A stretch of DNA of 63,795 nucleotides from Sporichthyaceae bacterium (GTDB lineage Bacteria > Actinomycetota > Actinomycetes > Sporichthyales > Sporichthyaceae), in NCBI GenBank assembly GCA_036493475.1, contig DASXPS010000165.1:1-63795 (forward strand), in the 5' to 3' direction. The stretch's first letter is position 1. Each line of letters opens with the position of its first letter. Positions 35,058 to 43,399 of the stretch are shown piece by piece. The notes below the pieces were generated by a model. The model saw only the letters and a program-made list of their open reading frames with translations. It was not told where the DNA came from and made no database searches. A program made the translations under genes and the position numbers.

Positions 35058-35090
35058 TTGACACAACAATACAAACGAACGTACGTTCAG
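35058..35090 (+). promoter_or_regulatory. Promoter and operator-like site before the SDR-P450 operon
   Basis: TTGACA (35058-35063), 18 nt, TACGTT (35082-35087). ACGAACGTACGTTCAG (35075-35090), with the perfect 12-bp core GAACGTACGTTC, covers the -10. It starts the operon at 35130 and lies 48 bp from the divergent BVMO promoter. Confidence 0.65.
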
Positions 35091-35129
35091 ACGCGGATCG
35101 TCCCCCATTGAACGAGTGGAGTACAGCCC

Positions 35130-35870
35130 ATGTCCGGACGCCTGGACGGCAAGGTTTCGATCGTCACTGGCGCGGGGTCCGGCATTGGCGCCGCGACCGC
35201 CCGCCGCTTCCACGCCGAGGGCGCCAAGGTCGTCCTCGCCGACATCTCCGGCAACCAGGAGACCATCGCGAAGGAGCTCGGCGACGGTGCACTGTCCGTC
35301 CACGCCGACGTCTCCCAGGGTGAGAGCGTGCAGGGCATGATCCGCGCCGCGCTCGACAACTTCGGCCGCCTGGACGTGCTTTACAACAACGCCGGCATTG
35401 ACGGCGAGATCGCCAAGGTTGCGGACATGACCGAAGAGGGCTGGGACAAGGTCCAGTCCATCAATCTCCGGGGCGTCTTCCTCGGGATCAAGTACGCGGT
35501 CCCGGCCATGTTGGGCACCGGTGGCGGTTCGATCATCAACACCGCCTCGATGGCGGCCACCGTCGCCTTCCCGCAGATGGCCAGTTACTGCGCGGCCAAG
35601 GGCGGGATCGTGATGCTGACCAAGACCGCCGCCGCGGAATACGCGGCCGACGGCATCCGGGTCAATTCGATCAGCCCCGGCACCATTCAGACCGCGATTA
35701 CCGACAGCCTGCCGCAGGACATGATCAAGGCCATCATCGCGGCGAATCCGGTCGGCCGCATCGCGCAAGCGAGCGAGGTCGCCAGCCTGGCGCTGTTCCT
35801 CGCCAGTGACGAATCGAGCTTCATCACCGGTTCCGATTACCTCATCGACGGCGGCTACACGCTGCTCTGA
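35130..35870 (+). CDS. SDR oxidoreductase, first gene of the P450 operon
   Basis: 246-residue classical SDR. TGAGSGIG, the LADIS stretch that favours NAD(H), VLYNNAGID, IINTASMAA, SYCAAKGGIV and a C-terminal ITGSDYLIDGGYTLL are visible. Its place just before the P450 suggests it oxidises the alcohol made by that enzyme to a ketone. That would parallel hydroxycamphor dehydrogenase feeding 6-oxocamphor hydrolase, although the specificity is inferred. Confidence 0.82.
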   Translation: MSGRLDGKVSIVTGAGSGIGAATARRFHAEGAKVVLADISGNQETIAKELGDGALSVHADVSQGESVQGMIRAALDNFGRLDVLYNNAGIDGEIAKVADMTEEGWDKVQSINLRGVFLGIKYAVPAMLGTGGGSIINTASMAATVAFPQMASYCAAKGGIVMLTKTAAAEYAADGIRVNSISPGTIQTAITDSLPQDMIKAIIAANPVGRIAQASEVASLALFLASDESSFITGSDYLIDGGYTLL

Positions 35871-35938
35871 CCGATTGTCCCGACCCCGCACTCAGTGAAC
35901 CGCTCGGGCTCGCCCCGGCCAGAGGAGGACTGACCTAC

Positions 35939-37189
35939 ATGGGATTCAAGGCACAGGAAACTGACTTCCACCCGCCGTCACAGGCCGACATCGAGGAATC
36001 GATCGCCAAGTACGGCCGGGACATTTACAACGACTTCGACCTCGACGCTCCCATCTTCAACGAAAAGCATGTGGAGATCATCGACGACCTCGTCGAGAAG
36101 TGCCCGGTCGCGCACAGCAAGATCGGCGAGGGGTACTACCTCGTCGCGCAGAACAAGCTGGTGCGTGAGGTCGGCCAGAACTGGCGCACGTTCTCGGCGG
36201 CCAAGGGCTACATGCCCAATCGCCCGGACGGGCTGCCCTACCTCTACCCCGAGGAGTCGGACCCGCCCCTGCACACCGCATGGCGAACCGCGCTCAACCC
36301 CTTCATGGGTCCGGGGACGATCGCGCCGTACGAGGACACCATCCGCGCGGACGCCAATGCACTGATCGACCGATTCATCGACCGGGGTGAGTGCGACTTC
36401 GTCTCCGAGTTCGCCGCCCTGCTTCCGGGGTGGGCGTTCTTCAAGAACGTGCTCGGCGTGCCGATCGACGACCTCGACCGTCTGGTGGACGGGGTCGAGG
36501 ACGGGACGTTCAACCCCGACCCGGAGGTGCGCGGCCAGAAGTTCGGCTTCGTTTTCCAGTACCTGGGTGACTACCTCAAGAAGCGCTCCGAGGAGCCGCC
36601 GCGCGGCGACATGGTGGACATGATCGCGGCCGGCGTGACCTACGAGGACGGCAGCGACTCAGCCTGGGCGGACCGGGTGTCTGTGCTGGTCGACATGACT
36701 TTCGGTGGGATCGCGACGACGACCTACGTCATGGCCTCGGGGATGAACTGGTTGGCCGAGAACCCCGAGGCGCGCAAGCTCCTGATCTCCGACCCGGAGA
36801 CCTACATGCCGCGGGCCATCGAGGAGTTCGCCCGGGTGTACGCGCCGGTGGTCGCGCTGGGCCGAACCTGCACGCGGGACGTGGAGATCGGCGGTCGCGA
36901 GCTCAAAGAGGGCGACTTCATCATGATGCTTTACGCGGGTGCCTCCCGCGATCCGCGCGTGGTGGATGACCCGAAGCGGATCGATATCACCCGGGAGACC
37001 GTGCTGCACTCCGCCTTCGGGGTCGGTATCCATCGCTGCATCGGATCCAACCTGGCTCGGTTGGAGTTGCGGGCGACCTTCGAGGAGTTCCTGCGTCGGA
37101 TTCCCGAGTACAAGGTGAAGCCCGGCGGCGAACCGAAATATGTGTCGGGCTTCCTGCGGTCCATGCGTTCTGTGACCTTCGAGTGGTGA
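35939..37189 (+). CDS. Cytochrome P450 monooxygenase (acid residue of I-helix replaced)
   Basis: 416 residues. The heme-binding loop is FGVGIHRCIG with Cys367 as ligand. ExxR is within RAIEEFARVYAP, and the start IYNDFDLDAPIFN resembles bacterial camphor/terpene-type P450s. In the I-helix, P450s usually read (A/G)G-x-(D/E)-T; here it is GGIATTT, with Ala259 where the acid should be and Thr260 kept. This may alter proton delivery. GAGGAGG lies about 10 nt before the ATG. A 3Fe-4S ferredoxin follows 41 nt downstream, and a ferredoxin reductase is encoded at 38350-39546. Confidence 0.92.
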   Translation: MGFKAQETDFHPPSQADIEESIAKYGRDIYNDFDLDAPIFNEKHVEIIDDLVEKCPVAHSKIGEGYYLVAQNKLVREVGQNWRTFSAAKGYMPNRPDGLPYLYPEESDPPLHTAWRTALNPFMGPGTIAPYEDTIRADANALIDRFIDRGECDFVSEFAALLPGWAFFKNVLGVPIDDLDRLVDGVEDGTFNPDPEVRGQKFGFVFQYLGDYLKKRSEEPPRGDMVDMIAAGVTYEDGSDSAWADRVSVLVDMTFGGIATTTYVMASGMNWLAENPEARKLLISDPETYMPRAIEEFARVYAPVVALGRTCTRDVEIGGRELKEGDFIMMLYAGASRDPRVVDDPKRIDITRETVLHSAFGVGIHRCIGSNLARLELRATFEEFLRRIPEYKVKPGGEPKYVSGFLRSMRSVTFEW

Positions 37190-37230
37190 CCAAGGCTGAC
37201 GCCCCCGGACCACGGAACGAGGTGACTGTC

Positions 37231-37446
37231 ATGAAAGCCCACGTCGCATTGGGCATCGACGGCGGCCAACAGGGCTGCACCGGCCACGGGCGGTGTGCCG
37301 TGATGGCCGGTGACGTCTACGAGCTCGACGACAACGGATACAACGTCGCGCGCGGCACCTACGTGGAGGTCGCGCCTGGCCTGGAAGCCACGGCGCGACT
37401 GGGTGCAAAAGTCTGCCCGGAACGAGTAATCACGATCGAGGAATGA
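37231..37446 (+). CDS. P450-associated 3Fe-4S ferredoxin
   Basis: 71 residues. The cluster pattern is CTGHGRC followed by a distant C-P (AKVCPERVI): three Cys, with a His at the usual fourth-ligand site, as in single-cluster 3Fe-4S ferredoxins of actinobacterial P450 systems. The ATG was chosen because it puts the family start (KAHVALGIDGGQQGC) at the N terminus, and GAGG lies 8 nt upstream. It should carry electrons from the reductase at 38350-39546 to the P450. Confidence 0.9.
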   Translation: MKAHVALGIDGGQQGCTGHGRCAVMAGDVYELDDNGYNVARGTYVEVAPGLEATARLGAKVCPERVITIEE

Positions 37447-37516
37447 GCCGTCGGCCCGGTCCCACCGTCAGGGGGACGTGACGGGGTGCCGGGCCGACAT
37501 TCTGAAGGGCGGCGAC

Positions 37517-37810
37517 GTGAGCGTCACCGAAAAGGCTGAGATCGTGGTGGTCGAGGGCCGCGCTGAGGAGTTCGAGTCGGTGTTGCCCAAGGCACTCCCG
37601 CTGGTGCGAGAGGCCGACGGTTGCACGGGTGCCACCATCGGCCGCGGCGTCGAGTACCCGAACACCTTCTTGTTGTTGATTGAATGGTCTTCTCGAGAAG
37701 CGCACACCGCTTTCACCGGTACGAGCGAGTTCAGCGAATTTGTCGGTCTGATCAAGGAATTCTTCGCCGCCTCGCCCGGCACCGTGCACTACGCGCCGCT
37801 GAGCGTGTGA
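37517..37810 (+). CDS. Antibiotic biosynthesis monooxygenase (ABM)-fold small protein
   Basis: 97 residues. AEIVVVEGRAEEFESVLPKA at the start and TFLLLIEWSSREAHTAF in the middle are typical of ABM-domain, ferredoxin-like dimers. Some are cofactor-free oxygenases and others are ligand-binding. The GTG start has AAGGG 7 nt upstream. Its stop overlaps the next gene's GTG (GTGA). Its role in the P450 operon is unknown. Confidence 0.7.
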   Translation: MSVTEKAEIVVVEGRAEEFESVLPKALPLVREADGCTGATIGRGVEYPNTFLLLIEWSSREAHTAFTGTSEFSEFVGLIKEFFAASPGTVHYAPLSV

Positions 37811-38340
37811 CAGCCTCCCGCATGCGAACGTTGGTGTCCGGTGTCGCGCCGCGCATCCAACGCGTCGACCACGTGGCCCTCGCCTTGCCCGACATCGCTC
37901 CCGCCGTTCCGCTGTTCTGCGATGCGTTGGGCGCCACCTTCATCGCCGGCGGCGACAACCCGCTCAACGGCTTGCGCACCGTGCATCTGCAACTGCCGGG
38001 GATGAAACTCGAGTTGCTCGCGCCGATCGGGGAGCACTCGATCTTGACCCGCGGTCTGGCAGAGCGCGGACCCGGCCTGCACCACATCACGTTCTTCGTC
38101 GACGACCTGGCCGCGACGATCGACGCCTGGTCCCAACAAGGCCTGTCTACGGTGGGTACCAACGACAGTCAGCCGAACTGGCAGGAGACCTTCCTGCGCC
38201 CCACGGACACCTTCGGTGCGCTCCTACAGTTCGTGCAGACCACCCGCGACTGGAGCACGCCGACAACAGAGTTCGGCATCGACGACGTGTTGGCCGGCCG
38301 CGTGCAGTGGCGGGACCACGTACCGTGCCTCGACCCGTGA
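37807..38340 (+). CDS. VOC-superfamily (glyoxalase/methylmalonyl-CoA epimerase-like) protein
   Basis: 177 residues. Two VOC half-modules are visible: VDHVALALPDIAPAVPLFCD with a metal-binding His, and GLHHITFFVDDLAATIDAW with a second His. KLELLAPIG fits methylmalonyl-CoA epimerase-like proteins. The last ligand position appears as LLQFV (Gln instead of Glu), so the metal site may be altered. A GTG start coupled to the ABM stop was chosen; an ATG at 37822 is an alternative. It ends 9 nt from the convergent ferredoxin reductase gene. Confidence 0.7.
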   Translation: MTASRMRTLVSGVAPRIQRVDHVALALPDIAPAVPLFCDALGATFIAGGDNPLNGLRTVHLQLPGMKLELLAPIGEHSILTRGLAERGPGLHHITFFVDDLAATIDAWSQQGLSTVGTNDSQPNWQETFLRPTDTFGALLQFVQTTRDWSTPTTEFGIDDVLAGRVQWRDHVPCLDP

Positions 38341-38349
38341 CCGTCGCGG

Positions 38350-39546
38350 TCAGCTCACGCCGGCAAAGGCGAGCGCGTCGGCCCAGCTGCCGTGTTTGCC
38401 GATCATCCGTCGGTACTTCATGATCTCCGACGGCCGGTCGATGGTCAGCGCCCCGGTGATCCGCTCGCCGCGTCGATACAACGCGAGGAACGGCTCCTCC
38501 GCGACCACCAGGATCTCCTCCGCCGCGGGGATCCCGACGAACTGGATGCGCGAGTCGTACCAGTCCGACCAGAAGTAGGGCACCGCGGCGGACGCCTTCG
38601 CCTCGGCCGGGTTCAGCGCGTTACGCGCGGCCAACTGACCTTGCTCGGCGGCGTTCGTCCAGTGCTCCAGGCGCATCAACACCCCGTCGAACAGGGCGCT
38701 GGGGAAGCGCGCCACATCCCCGGCCGCCCACACGCCTGCCAGGCTGGTGGCCAGCGTCTCGTCGCAGACGATTGCGCCGTCCTCGTAGAGCGCCATGCCG
38801 GAGGACGCCAGCCACTCGGTGGCCGGGCGCACCCCGATACCCACCACGACCAACTCCGCGGGCAGCACCTCACCGTCGGCCAGGCGCACCCCGGTGACCC
38901 GCCCACCATCGGAGACCAGCCCATCGATGGCCACCCCGCAGCGCAGATCCAAACCGTGCTTGAGATGCAGGGCCGTCGCGGCCCGCCCGGTGGCCTCACC
39001 CACCGAGCGCACCAGTGGCACCGGCAGTGCCTCCAACACGGTCACCGGGACGCCGCGCTTGTGCGCCCCGGCCGCGATCTCCGAGCCGATGAACCCGGCC
39101 CCGATCACCACGGTGCGTCGACCGGCGTCCAACGCGGCGCGGATGGCCACGGCGTCGTCCAGCGTGCGCAGCGTGTGTACCCCGGACAGATCGTCGGCGC
39201 CGGGCAGGGTGCGGGGCGTGCAGCCGGTGGCCACGATGAGCCGGTCGTAGTTGACCGCGTCGCCACCCAGCAATACCTGAGTCGGCGTCAGGTCCGTGGC
39301 GGGCTTGCCCAACCGCAGCTCAATGCGCGACTCGGCGAAAAACGCCTCGTCCCGGAAGTGGCCCGGATCCGGAACACCCTCCACGTCCTCCTCGGGATTC
39401 AGGTACGCCTTGGACAACGGCGGCCGGTCGTAGGGCAGGTGCGGTTCGGCCCCGATCAGCGTGATCTCGACGTCCGCGTCGGCCTTGCGCGCTGCCTCCG
39501 CCGCCCGTAACCCGGCCAGCGAGGCGCCGACAATGACCAGCCTCAT
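38350..39546 (-). CDS. Ferredoxin reductase (FAD, NAD(P)H), P450 electron-transfer partner
   Basis: 398 residues. The FAD motif VIVGASLAGLRAAEAARKAD, the conserved EPHLPYDRPPLSK, the NAD motif VVIGAGFIGSEIAAGA and WAAGDVARFPS match the putidaredoxin-reductase/BphA4-type family. FWSDWYDSRIQFVG is typical of the C-terminal domain. It would reduce the 3Fe-4S ferredoxin. Its ATG overlaps the stop of the alcohol dehydrogenase gene, so the two are co-translated; that operon converges on the P450 operon. Confidence 0.9.
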   Translation of the reverse strand: MRLVIVGASLAGLRAAEAARKADADVEITLIGAEPHLPYDRPPLSKAYLNPEEDVEGVPDPGHFRDEAFFAESRIELRLGKPATDLTPTQVLLGGDAVNYDRLIVATGCTPRTLPGADDLSGVHTLRTLDDAVAIRAALDAGRRTVVIGAGFIGSEIAAGAHKRGVPVTVLEALPVPLVRSVGEATGRAATALHLKHGLDLRCGVAIDGLVSDGGRVTGVRLADGEVLPAELVVVGIGVRPATEWLASSGMALYEDGAIVCDETLATSLAGVWAAGDVARFPSALFDGVLMRLEHWTNAAEQGQLAARNALNPAEAKASAAVPYFWSDWYDSRIQFVGIPAAEEILVVAEEPFLALYRRGERITGALTIDRPSEIMKYRRMIGKHGSWADALAFAGVS

Positions 39547-40601
39547 CGGGTCGGGTCCAAGATGATTTTGGTCGCCTGTCGTTCGTAGAACATCCGGTAC
39601 GCCTCCGCGGCCTGCGACATCGGCATCCGGTGGGAGATCATCCGTGCTGGGTTGAGCTTGCCGGCCGCGATCAGGGCCAGCGTCTCGTCCATGTAGCGCG
39701 GGATGTTCATCGCGCCGCTGCCGTTCAGCCGGATGCCCTTGAGCCAGATCTCGCCCCACGGCAGGTCCAGCGACTCGTCGACGTAAACCGCGGGCACACT
39801 CAGCGACCCACCCGGCCGCGGTAGTCGGAACGCGGTCTGCAATGCCGACGGGTGACCGGCGGCGTCCACCACAATGTCCGCGCCGCGCCAGTCGGTGAGG
39901 TCGAGCACCGCGTCGACCGGGTCGGTCTCGTCGGGGTTGACGGTGATTGCGCCGTAGGTCTCGGCCTCCTTGAGTCGCTCGGCGACCTTGTCGATCACCA
40001 CGACCTGACGGGCGCCCAGCGCCACCGCGGACATCGCCGCGGCGAGGCCAACCGGACCGGCCCCAACGATGGCGACGGTGTCGCCGGGTTCGAAGGACGT
40101 GCGCACCGCCTCGTAGCCGGTGGTCATGATGTCGCCGACGAGCAGGTAGTCCTCGTCGGTGCCCGCCCCGCCCTGCGGGATGCGCCGGCAGCAGATATCC
40201 GCGTTGGGCACCACCACGTACTCGGCCTGCCCTCCGTCGAGGTCGCCGAAGGTCAGGCCCAGTCCGAAGATCATCACCCCCGCGCACTTGCCCGGCAGTT
40301 GCTTGCGGCAGAAGTAGCAGTGCCCGCAGTTGACCACGCAGGACACCACGACGCGGTCGCCCGCCTCGAACAGGTTCACCCCGGCGCCGACGTCGGTGAT
40401 GGTGCCGAAGAACTCGTGCCCCAGGCGCACGTCGTCCTCGAGTTCCAGCTTGCCGGTGTAGGGGCCCAGGTCGGTGCCGCAGATCGCGGTCTGCTCGACC
40501 TTCAGCAACACCTCGCCGGAGCCCAGCTCCGAGGGCCTGGCGACTTCTTGGACGGCGATCTCATAAGCCTTCTTCAGCACCACGGCCTGCATCGTCGCCA
40601 C
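39543..40601 (-). CDS. Zinc-dependent alcohol dehydrogenase (MDR family)
   Basis: 352 residues. Catalytic-zinc ligands are in AICGTDLG and RLGHEFFG; the structural zinc Cys cluster is NCGHCYFCRKQLPGKC; the cofactor loop is VAIVGAGPVGLAAA. The GTG start has CGGAGG 6 nt upstream. Together with the ferredoxin reductase it forms a two-gene operon. It probably oxidises a hydroxylated intermediate of the pathway. Confidence 0.9.
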   Translation of the reverse strand: MATMQAVVLKKAYEIAVQEVARPSELGSGEVLLKVEQTAICGTDLGPYTGKLELEDDVRLGHEFFGTITDVGAGVNLFEAGDRVVVSCVVNCGHCYFCRKQLPGKCAGVMIFGLGLTFGDLDGGQAEYVVVPNADICCRRIPQGGAGTDEDYLLVGDIMTTGYEAVRTSFEPGDTVAIVGAGPVGLAAAMSAVALGARQVVVIDKVAERLKEAETYGAITVNPDETDPVDAVLDLTDWRGADIVVDAAGHPSALQTAFRLPRPGGSLSVPAVYVDESLDLPWGEIWLKGIRLNGSGAMNIPRYMDETLALIAAGKLNPARMISHRMPMSQAAEAYRMFYERQATKIILDPTR

Positions 40602-40644
40602 GGTACGCCTCCGTTCAGATGGGAACGGAGGTGAGTTTGCCGGC

Positions 40645-42753
40645 TTACTGGTAGCTGATCATCACCGGCGTCGGCTTCTTGGACATGGTGGCCTCGGGCG
40701 AGATCATCGGATGGTCCTTGGTGTAGAAGTCCTTCCACCCCAGCCACTTCACACCCGGCGGGATCACGCTCTTCACCACCTTCCAGGTGGCGTCCTTGTC
40801 GTACGGGAAGCCCTGACCGTCCATGTGCACGAGCACCGCGAGGTTGTCGTGCGAGGTGTTCAGGTCGGACTCGTCGAGGACCATCGACTTGCGGAACTGG
40901 TGCACCACGAACAGCTTCTGCGGCAGGTCATAACGGGCCGTCAGATCCGAGAGCCAAGCGCTCACCGAGTTCAACTCCCAGGAGTAGATGGAGCCGATCT
41001 GCCCCAGCGGGTGCTGACCGGGCTGCAGTTTCCACTCCGGGTCCACCGCCAGACCCACGTAGGGCAGCTTGAGCAGGTCGGTGTAGATCTTCGCCTGGCT
41101 CAACGCATTGGCCCGACCCGGCTGCAGGTCCAGCACCACGTACATGCCGGCGGCGCCGGCCTGCTCCACCCACGGGCGTAACTGCTCCACCGTGGACTCA
41201 CCGGAGTAGTCGCCGTCCGTGCCGGGCACGCCCTGGGCGGTGGTCGCGATGATCTCGAAGGTCGGCACCACGGGCACGTCGGACAGGTGGGTGTACTGAT
41301 CGGCGACCCGCTTGGCCCGGGCGATGCTGGCCTCCAGACCCTGCGCACCCAGCACACCCAACTCCGGGGCGCCCGGATGCCCGTACAGCGCGACCAAGCG
41401 GCGACCCGGGAAGAACAGCGCGCCGCCGCCGGGGATCTGCAGACCGGTCTCCGCGGTGGCCAACCGGGTGGCCATCAGCGATGCCGAGCCGAATGCCCCG
41501 CCCACGCCGAGGATCTGCGTGGGCGGCTTGGAGGACAGCGTCTGCACTGCGCAGAACCCGGCCCGCGGGTCGGCCACCGGCACCGTGACCACGCGGGCAC
41601 CGGCGGCCAACGCGGTCGCGGTGGTCGCGATGTTCACCGCCCGGTCCACGCTCGGCGCGACGTCGGTGGCCTGCTGCACGAACACGGTCAATCCGTCCAG
41701 GGCCTTGCCGGGCTGGGCCTGCGGCAGTGCCTCGGCGTTGTCCACCACCTGAACCTCGGGCACCGCGGCGGCCAGGTCCGCGGCCACCGCAGGGTCGGTG
41801 GCCAGCACGGCCTGCGGGTGCAGCCGACGGATCTCCTGCGCCCATGCGCTGTCGGACAACGACCGCGCCGATGCAGTGGCACTGGGGGTGGCCGACGCGG
41901 TTTCACTCGGCGTTGCGGTATCGGTCGGGCTGGTCGACGCCACGTCGCTCGGCGTGGTCGACGGCGACGGGGATGACGACGGGGCCGAACCCGGGGTCGG
42001 GCTCTGCGTCGGCTCCGGCGCAGTGAGCGGGATCGAGGTCGGCACGCAGTCGTCGGCGGAACCGTCGGTCGGTGCGGCCACCGCCACCGACGGCATGTCG
42101 CTGGGCTCCGGGCTCTCGGTGGGCTCCGTCTCGGTGGCACCGTCCGATGGCTCCGCGGTGGCACCCGGCGTGACGTCGGACGGGCTCAGCCCCGATGTCA
42201 GGTCGGTGTTCTCCTGCGCGCTGGCGCCGGGCGTGGGGGTGGGTCCCGCGGTCTGCTCGTCGGTCGGCTGCGTCGTCGGCGACACACACGGCGCGGAGCT
42301 GTTCGCGGTCGGCACCGCGGACGCGGTCGTGCTCGGGGTGGGCGTCGGCGAGGCGGTCTGCGACCTGCCCGGCGTCGACGTCGGCGACGCCGAGTCGGCC
42401 GGCACGGCGTTGGTGTCCAACAACACCGGGGCGCCGATGGTCCGGGCCTTGTCCGCAGCCGCGCGCAACGCGGCGCCATCCGCGGCCGCGGCGAGCACCA
42501 CCACCGGGGCGCTGTCGAACAACTGGGTGGACAGTCCGGCGGTCACCAGCTCAGGGTCGGCGCCGCCGACCACGGTGGAGCAGTCCGTGGGCAGGTGCAG
42601 CGACGCGGCGACACCCTTCGCCGACAGGCCCTGCTGCTTGTCCGGGGCGCCGGAGTCGCTGCCGCCGCAGCCGGCCAGGGCCAGCGCGACCACCGCGCAA
42701 CCGGCAGCGGCGCGCAACCGGCGGGCCTTCCCGAACGCAGACCCGGTCGACAC
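40645..42753 (-). CDS. Large lipoprotein with Ser/Thr/Pro-rich insert in a cell-wall-binding-like domain
   Basis: 702 residues. A lipobox (LALAGC) follows the signal peptide. Residues of about 50-115 (ADPELVTAGLSTQLFDSAPV, VVLAAAADGAAL, APVLLDTN) look like the first part of a cell-wall-binding repeat 2 unit. About 185 residues of Ser, Thr, Pro, Glu and Asp then follow, with repeats such as SPTPTPSTT and PSETASATPSATAS. The unit then seems to resume (WAQEIRRLHPQAVLAT). A second globular part, from about residue 390, has no recognised family. It probably sits at the cell surface. It is divergent from a GNAT gene. Confidence 0.7.
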   Translation of the reverse strand: MSTGSAFGKARRLRAAAGCAVVALALAGCGGSDSGAPDKQQGLSAKGVAASLHLPTDCSTVVGGADPELVTAGLSTQLFDSAPVVVLAAAADGAALRAAADKARTIGAPVLLDTNAVPADSASPTSTPGRSQTASPTPTPSTTASAVPTANSSAPCVSPTTQPTDEQTAGPTPTPGASAQENTDLTSGLSPSDVTPGATAEPSDGATETEPTESPEPSDMPSVAVAAPTDGSADDCVPTSIPLTAPEPTQSPTPGSAPSSSPSPSTTPSDVASTSPTDTATPSETASATPSATASARSLSDSAWAQEIRRLHPQAVLATDPAVAADLAAAVPEVQVVDNAEALPQAQPGKALDGLTVFVQQATDVAPSVDRAVNIATTATALAAGARVVTVPVADPRAGFCAVQTLSSKPPTQILGVGGAFGSASLMATRLATAETGLQIPGGGALFFPGRRLVALYGHPGAPELGVLGAQGLEASIARAKRVADQYTHLSDVPVVPTFEIIATTAQGVPGTDGDYSGESTVEQLRPWVEQAGAAGMYVVLDLQPGRANALSQAKIYTDLLKLPYVGLAVDPEWKLQPGQHPLGQIGSIYSWELNSVSAWLSDLTARYDLPQKLFVVHQFRKSMVLDESDLNTSHDNLAVLVHMDGQGFPYDKDATWKVVKSVIPPGVKWLGWKDFYTKDHPMISPEATMSKKPTPVMISYQ

Positions 42754-42853
42754 GCAGCCCCCACCCTAGGAAATTTTCAAGATCGTTCACGTCACGGTAC
42801 TGGTGTGCCGACCCCTGCGCGGCCCATCCGCCGGCGACGGTCAGGATTGCGGC

Positions 42854-43399
42854 GTGTCGCCCCAACCGTTCCCCGTCCGTGCCGCCGACCTCCGCGATGT
42901 GCCGGCGTTGTTGGCGCTGGTGCACTCCGCCTACCGGGGCGAGTCCTCCCGGGTCGGCTGGACCACCGAGGCCGACCTGTTGGATGGCCCGCGCCTGGAT
43001 GCCGACCTGTTGCTGGCGGAACTGACCGACCCGGCGACCACGGTCCTGCTGACCGCGGACGAGCACGGGCCGGCGGGCTGTGCAACGGTCACCGACCGCG
43101 GGGACGGGTTGTTCTACTTCGGCCTGTTCGCGGTGCGCCCCGGCGCCCAGGGCCGCGGCATCGGCTCGGCGCTGCTGGACGCCGCCGAGGCGCACGGTCG
43201 TGTCCGCGGCGGCACGACGATGGAGATGACGGTGATCAGCGTGCGGGCCGACCTGATCGCCTGGTACGCCCGCCGCGGCTACCGCGGCACCGGCGAACTT
43301 CGCCCTTTCCCGTACGGCGATGAGCGGTACGGACTGCCGCGCCGCGACGACCTCGAGTTCAGCGTGCTGCGCAAGCAGCTGGCCGCTAGCGTGCAGTAA
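42854..43399 (+). CDS. GNAT-family N-acetyltransferase
   Basis: 181 residues. VRAADLRDVPALLALVHSAY at the start and the acetyl-CoA motif FAVRPGAQGRGIGSALLDAA are clear GNAT features; AWYARRGYRGTGELRPF is the C-terminal element. The GTG at 42854 was preferred to an upstream in-frame start because the domain begins right after it. The stop codon overlaps the next ATG (TAATG). Substrate unknown. Confidence 0.8.
   Translation: MSPQPFPVRAADLRDVPALLALVHSAYRGESSRVGWTTEADLLDGPRLDADLLLAELTDPATTVLLTADEHGPAGCATVTDRGDGLFYFGLFAVRPGAQGRGIGSALLDAAEAHGRVRGGTTMEMTVISVRADLIAWYARRGYRGTGELRPFPYGDERYGLPRRDDLEFSVLRKQLAASVQ

Noticed and set aside
41727-42769. Plus-strand frames within the lipoprotein's Ser/Thr/Pro-rich segment
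   Set aside because: They mirror the repetitive codons of the real minus-strand gene, which has a lipobox signal peptide and an SD.
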